Source: Octadecabacter sp. SW4
Lineage (GTDB): Bacteria; Pseudomonadota; Alphaproteobacteria; Rhodobacterales; Rhodobacteraceae
Assembly (NCBI RefSeq): GCF_008065155.1
Contig: NZ_CP042819.1
Span: 2,046,001-2,110,000, forward strand
Direction: 5' to 3'
Length of the DNA: 64,000 bases
This document shows, piece after piece, positions 33,485 to 43,799 of this stretch (the first letter of the stretch is position 1; each line of letters starts with the position of its first letter). Made by a program: the position numbers and the translations under genes. Under the pieces are notes generated by a model that saw only the letters and a list, made by a program, of their open reading frames with translations, did not search any database and was not told the origin of the DNA.

Positions 33485-35695
33485 CTACGCCTCCCAGCGC
33501 AGCATGATTGTGCTGAGCGGTGGCAAGGTCAGCGACAGCGATTGCCCCCGCCCCGACGCCGCGATCAGGTCTGCATCGCGTCCGCCCATATTGCCGCGCC
33601 CGGCCCCGCCATAGGTGGTTGCATCGCTGTTGAATATCTCGGTCCAGCGGCCCATTTTCGGCACGCCAACACGGCGGCCGGTGCGCTCCACTGGTGTCAT
33701 GTTGCAGACCACCAGCACCGGCGCGGTGCCGTCCTTGCCACGACGCAGCCACGCAAATATGGATTCCTCGGCGGCGTTTTCTTCGACCCATTCAAAACCT
33801 TCCGGCTTGCAGTCCAATTGATGCAAGGCGGGCGTGTCACGGTAAACATGGTTCAGGTCACGCACCAGATTCTGCACGCCGCGGTGCAGATCGTTGTCCA
33901 GAAGATGCCAATCTAGGCTGGCATTGTGGTTCCATTCCGCGCCTTGGGCGAATTCACAGCCCATGAACAACAATTTTTTGCCCGGATGCCCCCACATAAA
34001 ACTGTAATAGGCGCGCAGATTGGCGAATTTTTCCGCTCCCTGCCCGGGCATTTTATCCAGCAGGCTTCCCTTGCCGTGCACCACCTCGTCATGGCTGAGC
34101 GGCAGCATGAAATTTTCCGAAAAGCCGTAAACCAGCCCGAATGTCATCTTGGAATGGTGGTATTTGCGGTTGATCGGGTCTTCGGCCATGTAGGACAGGG
34201 TGTCGTTCATCCAGCCCATGTTCCATTTGAACCCAAACCCCAGGCCCCCGCCGGACGTCATCCCGGTCACGCCGGGAAAGGCGGTGGATTCTTCGGCGAT
34301 GGTCGTTATGCCGGGCACTTCGCCGTAAGATACCTCGTTGACCCGTTGCAGGAATGCGATGGCTTCAAGGTTCTCGCGCCCGCCGTGTTCATTGGGGATC
34401 CATTCGCCCTCTTTGCGCGAATAATCGCGGTATAGCATCGAGGCGACCGCATCGACGCGCAGCCCGTCGACGTGATGTTCCTTGAACCAATACAAGGCGT
34501 TGGCCATGAGATAGTTCGACACTTCACGCCGCCCGTAGTTGTAGACCAGCGTCTGCCAATCAGGGTGGAACCCTTCCTTGCGGTCGGCGTGTTCATACAA
34601 GGGCGTGCCGTCAAAATTACCCAGCCCGTGCGGGTCTTCGGGAAAGTGCCCCGGCACCCAGTCAAGGATCAGGCCGATGTCAGCCATGTGACAGGCCGCG
34701 ACAAAGGTGCGAAATTCGTCTGGCGTGCCAAAGCGGATTGTCGGCGCATAAAGCCCGACTGGCTGATAGCCCCAAGACCCGTCAAAGGGAAATTCCGACA
34801 CCGGCATCAGTTCGATATGGGTAAACCCCATGTCGCGCGCGTAATCGACAAGCTGCGTGGCAAATTCAAGGTAGGACAGCGGCCGATTGCCGTCCTCGGC
34901 CACCTTTTTCCACGATCCCAGATGAACCTCGTAAACCGAAATCGGTTGATCGGTGCGATGGGCCGCCTCACGCTTGGTCATCCAGGCATCATCAGGCCAG
35001 TCAAACTCGCGAATGTCGCGGACAACCGATGCCGTTTTGGGCGGATGTTCCGCGCCAAACCCGAACGGGTCGGCCTTGGCTGGCAACAGGGCGCCGTTAC
35101 GATCGTGGAGTTCGTATTTATAGGCCTCCCCCTCGCCCAAGCCGGGCATGAAGATTTCCCAAACGCCTGTCTGACCGCGCTGACGCATCGGATTGCGCCG
35201 CCCGTCCCAGCGGTTGAAATCACCGATCACCGACACGCGTCGCGCATTGGGCGCCCATACGGCGAAATGCGTGCCCTCTGCCCCTTCATGGGTCATGACA
35301 TGGGCACCCAAGACCTGCCAAAGCGCGCGATGCGCGCCCTCATTGATCAGATGTTCATCCATTTCACCCAAGATTGGGCCAAATGCATAAGGATCGCCCT
35401 GCTCCCAGGTGTGGCCATCGTTGGTCAGGCGAAACCGATAGGCAAAGCGGGTCTTGCGGCGTGGCGCGCGCCCTTCCCAGAACCCTCCGCTTATATGGGC
35501 CAGATCGGTGATCTTGCGCCCGGTCCTTGCATCCAGCACCGTGACGGTTTCCACATCGGGTAGAAAGGCGCGCAGGGTCAGCACGCCATCAACGTCGTGC
35601 AGCCCCAGCACCGAAAACGGGTCCGTATGCGTGCCAGACGTGATGCGATTGATTGCGTCCTGGTCCATTTTTCCCCCAACGGTCACGGCGGTCAT
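33485..35695 (-). CDS. glgB: 1,4-alpha-glucan branching enzyme
   Basis: A 736-residue GH13_9 branching enzyme with an N-terminal CBM48 region, the catalytic GLRVDAVASMLY (nucleophile), ITTIAEESTAFPGV (acid/base) and LPLSHDEVVHGKG (transition-state stabiliser) segments. It creates alpha-1,6 branches in glycogen. The ATG at 35695 overlaps the glgP stop (ATGA). An alternative ATG 27 bases downstream has a stronger GGGGGA ribosome-binding site and may be the true start. Confidence 0.95.
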   Translation of the reverse strand: MTAVTVGGKMDQDAINRITSGTHTDPFSVLGLHDVDGVLTLRAFLPDVETVTVLDARTGRKITDLAHISGGFWEGRAPRRKTRFAYRFRLTNDGHTWEQGDPYAFGPILGEMDEHLINEGAHRALWQVLGAHVMTHEGAEGTHFAVWAPNARRVSVIGDFNRWDGRRNPMRQRGQTGVWEIFMPGLGEGEAYKYELHDRNGALLPAKADPFGFGAEHPPKTASVVRDIREFDWPDDAWMTKREAAHRTDQPISVYEVHLGSWKKVAEDGNRPLSYLEFATQLVDYARDMGFTHIELMPVSEFPFDGSWGYQPVGLYAPTIRFGTPDEFRTFVAACHMADIGLILDWVPGHFPEDPHGLGNFDGTPLYEHADRKEGFHPDWQTLVYNYGRREVSNYLMANALYWFKEHHVDGLRVDAVASMLYRDYSRKEGEWIPNEHGGRENLEAIAFLQRVNEVSYGEVPGITTIAEESTAFPGVTGMTSGGGLGFGFKWNMGWMNDTLSYMAEDPINRKYHHSKMTFGLVYGFSENFMLPLSHDEVVHGKGSLLDKMPGQGAEKFANLRAYYSFMWGHPGKKLLFMGCEFAQGAEWNHNASLDWHLLDNDLHRGVQNLVRDLNHVYRDTPALHQLDCKPEGFEWVEENAAEESIFAWLRRGKDGTAPVLVVCNMTPVERTGRRVGVPKMGRWTEIFNSDATTYGGAGRGNMGGRDADLIAASGRGQSLSLTLPPLSTIMLRWEA

Positions 35696-38109
35696 TTCAG
35701 CAGCGAGCGCGTGTCCCAGATGTCTTTGGCATAGCCCTTGATCGTGCGATCAGATGAAAACCACCCCAGCCGCGCGGTGTTCAGCGCGGCAATCTTTGTC
35801 CACTGTGACACATCGCCAAACGCTGCGTCTACAGTGCGCTGTGCGTCGTAATAGGCGTCAAAATCCAGACTGACGCAAAAATAGTCGTGATCCCAGATGT
35901 TTGTCAGCAGGCCCGCATAGCGCCCTGTGTCACCACCTGAAAACCGCCCTTCGGCCATCTGCGCAAGGACACGCATCAGGCGCGGGCTGGCCTCGATGGC
36001 AGTGCGGGCATATCCCGCAACTTGGCGGCGCTCCATCACCTCTGCGGCCGTAAGACCGAACAGGAAAAAGTTGTCGGCCCCGACATGCTCGCGGATTTCG
36101 ACGTTTGCCCCGTCCAGCGTGCCGATGGTGGGCGCGCCGTTCAGCCCCAGCTTCATGTTGCCGGTGCCTGATGCCTCTTTGCCGGCCGTTGAAATCTGTT
36201 CGGACAGGTCTGCGGCGGGGATCAACACCTCGGCCATCGAGACGTTGTAGTTTTCGGGATAGACCACCTGCAACACATCGCGCGTGACGGGATCTATGTT
36301 GATCGTCGCGGCCACGTCGTTGATCAGGCGAATGATATCCTTGGCCACCGCATACCCCGGCGCCGCCTTGCCGCCGAACACCTTGACGCGGGGCGTCCAG
36401 TTGCCGGTCGGGTTGTCGCGAATGTCGTTCCAGTGGGCGATGGTTTCAAGGATGTTCATGAACTGGCGTTTGTATTCGTGGATCCGCTTGATCTGGATGT
36501 CGAACATGGCGTCAGGGTTCAGCGCCGCGCCACCGCGCGCGACCAGCCAATCGGACATCGCAACCTTGTTGGCACGCTTTGCGCGGCCGAAGGCATCGAG
36601 AAAGGCGGTGTCGGCTACATGGGGTTCAAGCCCCTGCAACTGTTCAAGATCATCGACCCAACCGGTGCCGATCGTATCGGTGATCAGCCCGCTCAGGGCG
36701 GGGTTGCAGGTATACAGCCAACGCCGCGGGGTGACCCCATTGGTCTGGTTGACGATCCGGTCGGGGAAGGCTTTGTGCAGCCCTGCGAACACGGTTTCCT
36801 TGACCAGTTCAGAGTGCAGCGCCGACACACCGTTGATCTTGTGCGCCATCGCAAAGGCCAGTTCGCCCATTTTGACGGTGCCATGTTCGATGATGTGGAT
36901 GTCGTCGGCTACGGGCCTCAGCACGCGGGCCTGAATATCCTGAATGATCTGGTAGTGGCGGGGCAACACCCGCGAAAACAGGTGTTCGGGCCATGCTTCC
37001 AGCGCCTCGGGCAGCAAGGTGTGATTGGTGTAGCCAAGGCAGGATTGCGCGGTGGCGATTGCCGCATCCATATCAAACCCGTGGATATCGACCAGAATGC
37101 GCACCAGTTCCGGCCCGGCAATTGCGGGGTGTGTGTCATTCAGCTGGATCGCCACATGGTCGGACAGCTTGCGCAGATCGTGGCATTCGGATTTGAAGCG
37201 GCGCAGGATGTCGTGCAGCGATGCGGCGGTGAAAAAGTATTCCTGCTTCAGGCGCAGTTCCTTGCCCTGATCGGTCGTATCATCGGGATAAAGCACCCGA
37301 GAAATGGTCCGCGCGAGGGCCTCGGGCGCGCTGGCGTTGATGTAATCGCCGCGATTAAAGCTGGCCAGATCGAACAGCACCGTTGGTTTTGCCGACCACA
37401 GGCGCAGGGTATTGGCCCATTTTTTTTGCCAGCCGACAATCGGCGTGTCATAGGCCAGCGCGATCACGGTTTCACCGGCGTGCCAAGTGGCTTTGCCATC
37501 GGCGGTTTCAACATGGCCACCAAAGCTGATGGGATAGGCCACTTCGGGGCGTTCAAACTCCCAGACGTGGCGCTGATTCAGCCAGCCTTCTGCGGTTTCA
37601 ATCTGCTGGCCATCCTGAAAATGCTGTTCAAACAGACCGTGTTCATAGCGGATACCATAGCCATAAGCGGGGATACCAAGAGTGGACAGGCTATCAAGGA
37701 AACAGGCGGCCAAACGCCCCAAGCCCCCGTTACCAAGGGCCGCGTCCGGTTCGTTGGCGACGATCACTTCGTAATCCTGCCCCAGCCCCTTCATGGCCTC
37801 GGCAGCTAGCGTTTCAGCCCCCAGATTCACGGCCACATCTTCGATCAGACGGCCGATCAGGAATTCCATCGACAGGTAATAGACCCGCTTGCCCTTCGCC
37901 TCGTAGGTGGCTTGGGTGCTTTTGAACCACGGGTCAACGACCATATCGCGCAGGGTCAGCGACAACGACATGCGCCAGTCATAAGGCGTTGCGTGGGCGG
38001 GATTTTTGCCGACCGACGTGCGCAGGTGTGACAGGATTTGCGCCTGAAACTCGTGTAGTTCGGGAAGGCTGACATCGGCTGCGGCGGTGTTCATATGGGT
38101 ATCAAGCAT
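35692..38109 (-). CDS. glgP: Glycogen/starch phosphorylase
   Basis: An 805-residue GT35 phosphorylase that releases glucose 1-phosphate. The PLP-lysine segment is EASGTGNMKLGLNGA (about residue 640), and GLGRLAACFLDS and NQTNGVTPRRW are also typical. It leads the glgP-glgB-glgC-glgA-glgX-pgm operon, so synthesis and breakdown genes are co-transcribed. I chose the ATG at 38109; upstream codons do not match the family and would only add 18 residues. Confidence 0.95.
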   Translation of the reverse strand: MLDTHMNTAAADVSLPELHEFQAQILSHLRTSVGKNPAHATPYDWRMSLSLTLRDMVVDPWFKSTQATYEAKGKRVYYLSMEFLIGRLIEDVAVNLGAETLAAEAMKGLGQDYEVIVANEPDAALGNGGLGRLAACFLDSLSTLGIPAYGYGIRYEHGLFEQHFQDGQQIETAEGWLNQRHVWEFERPEVAYPISFGGHVETADGKATWHAGETVIALAYDTPIVGWQKKWANTLRLWSAKPTVLFDLASFNRGDYINASAPEALARTISRVLYPDDTTDQGKELRLKQEYFFTAASLHDILRRFKSECHDLRKLSDHVAIQLNDTHPAIAGPELVRILVDIHGFDMDAAIATAQSCLGYTNHTLLPEALEAWPEHLFSRVLPRHYQIIQDIQARVLRPVADDIHIIEHGTVKMGELAFAMAHKINGVSALHSELVKETVFAGLHKAFPDRIVNQTNGVTPRRWLYTCNPALSGLITDTIGTGWVDDLEQLQGLEPHVADTAFLDAFGRAKRANKVAMSDWLVARGGAALNPDAMFDIQIKRIHEYKRQFMNILETIAHWNDIRDNPTGNWTPRVKVFGGKAAPGYAVAKDIIRLINDVAATINIDPVTRDVLQVVYPENYNVSMAEVLIPAADLSEQISTAGKEASGTGNMKLGLNGAPTIGTLDGANVEIREHVGADNFFLFGLTAAEVMERRQVAGYARTAIEASPRLMRVLAQMAEGRFSGGDTGRYAGLLTNIWDHDYFCVSLDFDAYYDAQRTVDAAFGDVSQWTKIAALNTARLGWFSSDRTIKGYAKDIWDTRSLLK

Positions 38110-38232
38110 GCTCGTCTTTATCTGTTGGCCTGCGCAGAATCGGCAGACTGGTAGCGCTATCATTAACGCAAGTTGCGCAAAACAGCACGCGCCTATCGCG
38201 CATGGCTGCTTTGCGTGCCGTTCAGCAACAGT

Positions 38233-39831
38233 TTAACGACGCAGCCGCGCAATCACAAAACCACTGCCCGCTAATGCAATGGTTATGCCGTCCCGTATTG
38301 CGGCATTGCGATGCAGCACCGGATCAGCCGCTTTGGGCAGGGTGAAATCAACGCTGGTGGCCGACAGGTTGAACACACAGACCAGACCATCCCCGCGCAC
38401 AAAGGCCAAAACCGGTTCCTCGGATGCCAGAAACGTGGTGTCGCCGTCGCGCAGATCAGTCTCGGCCCGGCGCAGGGCCAGCATTTCCTTGTAAAACGCA
38501 TGCACCGAATTTTCATCGGTCAACTGCCCCGCCGCCGCACGGCTGGATTGCGCCGATTTGACAGGCAACCACGTGGTATTGGCCGCGGAAAAGCCGGCGT
38601 TGGGGGCGTTTTCATCCCAGACCATCGGCGTGCGGCACCCATCGCGCCCCTTGTCTTCGGGCCAGAACATCAATCCCTGCGGATCGGTGAGTTCATCGTA
38701 AGACAGTTCGGTATCGGTCTGGCCCAGTTCTTCGCCCTGATAAAGACAGATCGACCCTTGCAGCGACAACAACAGCGCCGCCGCCTGTTTTGCCAGCGCA
38801 TCCTGATCGGCCCCCTTGGATAACCAGCGCGACACATGGCGCGGCACGTCATGGTTGGAAAACGCCCAGCACGGCCAGCCATCGGGCGCATCCTCGAAAA
38901 ACGCGTTGACCAGATCGCGAAAGTGTTTCGCGCTGAATTTCGGGCTGAGCATTTCGAACGAATAGGCCATGTGCAGGCGATGATTGGTCGTGTATTGCCC
39001 CATTATTTCAATGGCATGGTGGCTTTCGCCCACTTCACCCACAAGGGTGCGTGCATCGTATTCATCCAGCAAGGCGCGCATGCGTTGCAAGAACACAAGG
39101 TTCTCGGGCTGGTTCTTGGAGAAGATATGATACTGCATCCCGTAGGTGCTGTGCGCGGTGCGCGATTCCGGTTTGAAATCGGCCGGATCGTCGCGCAACA
39201 GCTTATCGTGGAAATAGAAATTCACAGTATCAAGGCGGAAACCATCCACGCCCCGTTCCAGCCAGAATCGCATGGTGTCGAGCATGTAATCCTGCACTGC
39301 GGGATTGTGAAAATTCAGGTCCGGCTGCTGTTTCAGGAAGTTGTGGAAGTAATACTGCTTGCGATACGCGCTCCACTCCCACGCGGGTCCGCCAAAGATC
39401 GACTGCCAGTTGCTGGGCGGGGTGCCATCCGCTTTGGGATCGGCCCAGACATACCAGTCGGCGCGCGGGTTATCGCGGCTCAGCTTGCTTTCCTGAAAGA
39501 ACGGGTGCTGATCGGATGAATGGGAAATCACCTGATCAATGATCACCTTGAGGCCCAGTTCATGGGCGCGCGCCACCATCGCGTCAAAATCAGCAAGCGT
39601 GCCAAATGACGGGTCGATATCCATATAATCGGACACGTCGTAGCCCATGTCGGCCATCGGCGAGGTAAAGATCGGCGACAACCAGATCGCATCGACTCCA
39701 AGGTCGGCGATATAGTCCAGCCGCTGCGTGATCCCCTTGATATCGCCAACACCATCGTTGTCGCTGTCCTGAAAGGATCGCGGATAAATCTGATACGTGA
39801 CAGAGCCGCGCCACCAGTCGTTGTTCGTCAT
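38233..39831 (-). CDS. Alpha-glucosidase (GH13, oligo-1,6-glucosidase type)
   Basis: A 532-residue GH13 alpha-glucosidase. Catalytic motifs are GFRLDTVNF (nucleophile), LVGEVGE (acid/base) and FSNHDVPRH. DQVISHSSDQHPFF is the usual first conserved region. No signal peptide is seen, so it acts on imported or internal oligosaccharides. It lies 123 bases upstream of glgP in the same direction. I chose the ATG at 39831 because AAGGTG lies 6 bases before it; an in-frame TTG 18 bases upstream overlaps that site. Confidence 0.92.
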   Translation of the reverse strand: MTNNDWWRGSVTYQIYPRSFQDSDNDGVGDIKGITQRLDYIADLGVDAIWLSPIFTSPMADMGYDVSDYMDIDPSFGTLADFDAMVARAHELGLKVIIDQVISHSSDQHPFFQESKLSRDNPRADWYVWADPKADGTPPSNWQSIFGGPAWEWSAYRKQYYFHNFLKQQPDLNFHNPAVQDYMLDTMRFWLERGVDGFRLDTVNFYFHDKLLRDDPADFKPESRTAHSTYGMQYHIFSKNQPENLVFLQRMRALLDEYDARTLVGEVGESHHAIEIMGQYTTNHRLHMAYSFEMLSPKFSAKHFRDLVNAFFEDAPDGWPCWAFSNHDVPRHVSRWLSKGADQDALAKQAAALLLSLQGSICLYQGEELGQTDTELSYDELTDPQGLMFWPEDKGRDGCRTPMVWDENAPNAGFSAANTTWLPVKSAQSSRAAAGQLTDENSVHAFYKEMLALRRAETDLRDGDTTFLASEEPVLAFVRGDGLVCVFNLSATSVDFTLPKAADPVLHRNAAIRDGITIALAGSGFVIARLRR

Positions 39832-39986
39832 TGAATTCACCTTTGCCAATTCGCGGGCAGCCCTGCCCAGCCGGTTATGCTTGCGCTAACATGTGTTGCG
39901 GCCTGCATACGCGCAAATTTGGAAATGGAAAGACGGGACAGCGCCTTTTTTGCGCGCTGTTGCGGGGCATCGGCCCTCTGCCTTGA

Positions 39987-40031
39987 TTGACAAGCGGATG
40001 CTCAGCCTATTACATATTCTATTAAATGAAT
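39987..40031 (+). promoter_or_regulatory. Promoter with ATTC-N8-GAAT operator upstream of SoxH-like gene
   Basis: TTGACA (39987-39992) is followed about 18 bases later by TACATA, and an exact ATTC-N8-GAAT dyad (40016-40031) adjoins it. The same dyad lies beside the -10 element of soxB, so SoxR is the likely repressor. As I recall, SqrR-type regulators bind this spacing. Confidence 0.6.
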
Positions 40032-40047
40032 ACGTAAAGGTGGCACC

Positions 40048-40959
40048 ATGACCCTCACGCGGCGACGTTTCACAACCCTTGCAGCGGCAGGGATTGTCGG
40101 CAGTTTTGCGCCCCTGCGCGCGGGCATGGCGCAGACAAGTCTAGGCGGTTTCACCCTGACCTCGCTGTCGGACGGTGAATTGCGACTGCCCTTGTCGATG
40201 GCGCTGGAATATGTCCCGCAAGACATGCGCGCTGAAGTTACGCAACAATACGGCTTTGGCGAGACCGTCACCCCGCCCTGCAACGTGACCCTGCTGCAAA
40301 CCGACAGCCACAATATTCTGTTCGATGTGGGCGCCGGCCCCGAATTCATGAGCAGTGCAGGATTTCTGCTTGATGCGCTTGATGCTGCGGGTCTGACACC
40401 GGACGATATCACCGATGTCGTCTTTACCCACGCCCACCCTGATCACATCTGGGGGCTGGTCGATGATTTCGACGATCTTCTGTTCACCAACGCCAGCTAT
40501 ATGATCGGGCAGGCCGAATGGGACTACTGGAGCGACCCCGACACCGTGAACACGATCGACAGCGGGCGCACGACCTTTGCCGTGGGGGCCGCGCGGCGGC
40601 TGGCGCGGATCGCCGATCAGGTGACATTCTTTCAGGATGGTCAGGAAATCCTGCCCGGCGTCGCCGCGCGCGCCACCTTTGGTCACACGCCCGGTCATAT
40701 GGCCTTCGAGGTGCGACAGGGCAATGATGCGATCATGATTCTTGGCGATTGCATCGGCAATCATCACCTGGCATTCGATCACCCTGATTGGAAATCAGCC
40801 TCGGATCAGGATACCGATATGGGGGTCGCCACACGGGTGGCCCTGCTCGATCAGCTTGCCTACGAGCAAATGCAGATTCTTGGCTTTCACCTGCCCAACA
40901 CAGGGATCGGGCGGGTTGAAAAAGCGGGCAGCGCCTATCGGTTCGTGCAGGATAGCTAA
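40048..40959 (+). CDS. Exported MBL-fold hydrolase, SoxH-like
   Basis: A 303-residue metallo-beta-lactamase-fold protein with a twin-arginine signal (TLTRRRFTTLAAAG, cleavage near residue 28 after AGMA), so it is folded before export to the periplasm. The metal site is THAHPDHIWGL (about residues 130-140), with GHTPGHM and a GDCIGNHH segment downstream. SoxH proteins linked to sox loci have this design. A SoxR-type dyad lies just upstream, and the sox locus begins 3 kb away. The substrate is not known. Confidence 0.8.
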   Translation: MTLTRRRFTTLAAAGIVGSFAPLRAGMAQTSLGGFTLTSLSDGELRLPLSMALEYVPQDMRAEVTQQYGFGETVTPPCNVTLLQTDSHNILFDVGAGPEFMSSAGFLLDALDAAGLTPDDITDVVFTHAHPDHIWGLVDDFDDLLFTNASYMIGQAEWDYWSDPDTVNTIDSGRTTFAVGAARRLARIADQVTFFQDGQEILPGVAARATFGHTPGHMAFEVRQGNDAIMILGDCIGNHHLAFDHPDWKSASDQDTDMGVATRVALLDQLAYEQMQILGFHLPNTGIGRVEKAGSAYRFVQDS

Positions 40960-42020
40960 ATCGCGGCGGCCACAACGCCGCGCCCCTTGGGCAGCAATCT
41001 ATGCGTGGCCATCGCGCCGACCCACATGCAGCCAACCGCGACCCATGCGGTCAGCGAAAAGATCGCGCCACCCGACATCCCTGCCCCGACCGCGCAGCCA
41101 CCCGCCAGCATCGACCCGAACCCCATCAACACCGCGCCAATCATGTAACGCTCCATCGGGGTGTCCTTGCCGAACCGTTCGATGTGAAACCCGCCCGTCA
41201 GCACTGCGGCTGTGCCCGCGCCGACAAATACGCCCGGCACAAGTCCCAGCCCGAAACCAAGCGGCGGATTGGGCGCATTCACAAGCGCCATCAGAGTATC
41301 TGTCGATGGCCCCGTGAAGGTCACCGAGGTAATCGCGACCACCTCGAACGAGGCCCGCGCCACCTGATAGGTGCCAACCCAGCCCCCTGCGACCGCAAGC
41401 CCCACAAGAGCGGCACTGACGATCCATGACAGGCGCACCCCCTTGCGCGCGGCAAAAACCAGCGCACCCGTCAGACAAAGACCGGCCAGGGCGGCGGCAA
41501 TGGGCGACGTGATCCCGATCAGGGCCAGCAGATCGCGCGACGTACCACCCGGCACCGCCCAAAGCGTCGACAATCCTTCGCGCGTGGGGCCCAAAACGCC
41601 GGTCAGCGAGGCCTGCGCGACAATCGTCAACACCAACCCCGTCAGCATCGCCCGCAGGTTTCCGGTGGCCGACAACACCAGCAAACGGCTGGCGCATCCG
41701 CGTGCAAGGATCATGCCGATGCCAAACATCAGCCCGCCGATGATCGCGCCTGAAAGACTGCCGGTATTGGCAAGCTGGCGGGCGTCCACCACGTTGAGCC
41801 AGCCAAGCGTAATCGCCAGTTGCACGGCAAACACCGCGGCAAAAAAGGCCACCAGCCAGATCGCAAAGCGCCCGCCCCATTGCCCGTCAGCAACTTCGAC
41901 CGTGGCAGCGCGCAGACAGAACCGCGACTGATAGGCGGCCGCGCCAAAAACGATCCCGACAAACAAGCCTAGCACGGTCAGGACCGTGCCTTCGCCAAAT
42001 GTCTCTAGCAAATATTCCAT
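40956..42020 (-). CDS. YeeE/YedE-family sulfur permease (full length)
   Basis: A 354-residue membrane protein of the YeeE/YedE family with about nine helices. Family cysteines are seen in ILARGCASRLLV and, in the second half, in LAGGCAVGAGMSGG. It probably passes thiosulfate or another reduced sulfur species through the inner membrane. It lies 36 bases downstream of hemA in the same direction and ends 4 bases inside the SoxH-like gene of the other strand. Confidence 0.88.
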   Translation of the reverse strand: MEYLLETFGEGTVLTVLGLFVGIVFGAAAYQSRFCLRAATVEVADGQWGGRFAIWLVAFFAAVFAVQLAITLGWLNVVDARQLANTGSLSGAIIGGLMFGIGMILARGCASRLLVLSATGNLRAMLTGLVLTIVAQASLTGVLGPTREGLSTLWAVPGGTSRDLLALIGITSPIAAALAGLCLTGALVFAARKGVRLSWIVSAALVGLAVAGGWVGTYQVARASFEVVAITSVTFTGPSTDTLMALVNAPNPPLGFGLGLVPGVFVGAGTAAVLTGGFHIERFGKDTPMERYMIGAVLMGFGSMLAGGCAVGAGMSGGAIFSLTAWVAVGCMWVGAMATHRLLPKGRGVVAAAI

Positions 42021-42056
42021 ATCCGGCCCTGATCTGACATCGCGCGGGGCAAATCC

Positions 42057-43280
42057 TTACTGCGCGGCGATTGGCATGCGTGCCAGTTGGCATTGTTGCC
42101 AGAGCCTTTCGAGTGCGTTGACCAGCGCGTCGATATCGGTCTGGGAGTGCACTGGTGAGGGGGTGATGCGCAGCCGTTCTGTGCCTTTGGGCACGGTCGG
42201 GTAGTTGATCGGCTGGATATAGATGCCGAACTGGTCCATCAGCACGTCCGACAGGTATTTGCATTTCACCGGATCGCCCACCATCACCGGAATGATGTGG
42301 CTGGGGTTGTCCAGATGCGGGATGCCGGCCGCGTCAAGCCGGGCGCGCACCTGCGCGACACGGGCCTGCTGGCCGGCGCGCTCAGAGCTGGACTGTTTCA
42401 GGTGGCGGATCGCGGCGCAGGCGCCTGCGGCCACCGCCGGCGGCAGGGCCGTGGTAAAGATGAACCCGCTGGCGAACGAGCGGATAAAATCACAGACCGC
42501 GGCGCTGCCCGCGATATAGCCGCCAACCACGCCGAACGCCTTGCCCAGCGTGCCCTCGATCACCGTGATCCGGTCCATCAGCCCGTCGCGTTCGGCGATC
42601 CCGCCGCCGCGCGGACCATACATGCCCACGGCGTGCACCTCGTCCAGATAGGTCATGGCGTTGTATTTGTCAGCCAGATCGCAGATCGCGCCGATCGGGG
42701 CGATATCACCATCCATCGAATAGACCGATTCAAAGGCGATCAGTTTCGGGCGCTCCAGCGGCGCTGCGGCCAGTTTCGCCTCAAGATCGGCCAGATCATT
42801 GTGCCGCCAGACCTGACACTGCGCGCGCGAGTGGCGGATGCCTTCGATCATGCTGGCATGGTTCAGCGCATCCGACAGCACCAGACAGTCGGGGAGTTTC
42901 GCCGCCAGCGTGCCCAGCGCCGCCCAGTTGGACACATAGCCCGAGGTGAACAACAGCGCGTCTTCCTTGCCGTGCAGATCGGCCAGCTCGCGCTCCAACA
43001 GCACGTGATGATGGGTCGTGCCCGAGATGTTGCGGGTGCCGCCCGCGCCCGCGCCAACCTTGTCAAGCGCATCATGCATCGCCGCCAGCACCGCCGGGTG
43101 CTGCCCCATCCCCAGATAATCATTCGAACACCAGATCGTCACAGGGCGCACCCCATCGCCCCGATGATTGGCCGCCCGCGGAAACGCCCCCCGCTCCCGC
43201 TCAAGATCGGCAAAAACACGGTAATTGCCCTCGGCCCGCAACGACGCAAGCGCCGACTGGAAAAATGACTGGTAATTCAT
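42057..43280 (-). CDS. hemA: 5-aminolevulinate synthase
   Basis: A 407-residue PLP-dependent enzyme that condenses glycine and succinyl-CoA, the first step of tetrapyrrole synthesis in alphaproteobacteria. The PLP lysine is in [13 protein letters not shown] (about residue 248), and [11 protein letters not shown] and [11 protein letters not shown] are family motifs. It starts 8 bases after a DUF302 gene and next to a locus full of c-type cytochromes, which create haem demand. A second ALAS gene elsewhere would be normal in this group. Confidence 0.95.
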   Translation of the reverse strand: MNYQSFFQSALASLRAEGNYRVFADLERERGAFPRAANHRGDGVRPVTIWCSNDYLGMGQHPAVLAAMHDALDKVGAGAGGTRNISGTTHHHVLLERELADLHGKEDALLFTSGYVSNWAALGTLAAKLPDCLVLSDALNHASMIEGIRHSRAQCQVWRHNDLADLEAKLAAAPLERPKLIAFESVYSMDGDIAPIGAICDLADKYNAMTYLDEVHAVGMYGPRGGGIAERDGLMDRITVIEGTLGKAFGVVGGYIAGSAAVCDFIRSFASGFIFTTALPPAVAAGACAAIRHLKQSSSERAGQQARVAQVRARLDAAGIPHLDNPSHIIPVMVGDPVKCKYLSDVLMDQFGIYIQPINYPTVPKGTERLRITPSPVHSQTDIDALVNALERLWQQCQLARMPIAAQ

Positions 43281-43288
43281 GGGCGGGT

Positions 43289-43720
43289 TTATCCTCCGAT
43301 GGCGTCCTGGATGATATCATCAAGCAACGCTTGCACTTTTTGCATCTCGCCTTCGGGATAATTGCGACGGCCGATCATGACCTCGCCATTCCGATCAGTC
43401 ACGAAGATACCGTAGGGGCAATGGGCGATATTCATGGGGTCCGCTTCCATGACCTCGCGCGACAGGGTCGCCGAGCAGAACAAGAAGATATCCGCGCCCG
43501 CAAAGATTTCGACATCACTGCCCACGTCTGCGCCTGTGCGGTTCAGCATCTCGCCGGTGCGGCTGACGTAATCAATCACCAACCCCTTGCCGACGATTGC
43601 TGACTCAACCGAAAAAGTCGCGTCATCAAAACTACCGTCAAAGGGATAGACGGTCGCATCCTGAGCGCTGGCAAGCGACCCCACCAGACCAAGACAGGCG
43701 GCAAATAGAAAACGTTTCAT
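43289..43720 (-). CDS. Secreted DUF302 protein
   Basis: A 143-residue protein with a signal peptide (about residues 1-19, ending in LASAQD) and a DUF302 domain. Two cysteines (LFCSATLS and AHCPYG) could form a disulfide or bind a metal. DUF302 proteins are often found in sox clusters, but their function is not established. The gene begins downstream of soxF and is followed 8 bases later by hemA. Confidence 0.8.
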   Translation of the reverse strand: MKRFLFAACLGLVGSLASAQDATVYPFDGSFDDATFSVESAIVGKGLVIDYVSRTGEMLNRTGADVGSDVEIFAGADIFLFCSATLSREVMEADPMNIAHCPYGIFVTDRNGEVMIGRRNYPEGEMQKVQALLDDIIQDAIGG

Positions 43721-43738
43721 TTCAAGTCCTCCAATGTG

Positions 43739-43760
43739 ATACCGCAGTATCGCGCGGTAT
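43739..43760. promoter_or_regulatory. Inverted repeat upstream of DUF302-hemA
   Basis: ATACCGC and GCGGTAT are perfect 7-base arms separated by 8 bases, about 19 bases before the DUF302 start codon. No T-run follows on either strand. It may be an operator or the end of the soxF transcript. It differs from the ATTC-N8-GAAT dyads. Confidence 0.4.
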
Positions 43761-43799
43761 CGGTGATCGGGCTATAACCTGCGTCAAGGCCCGTGTGAT

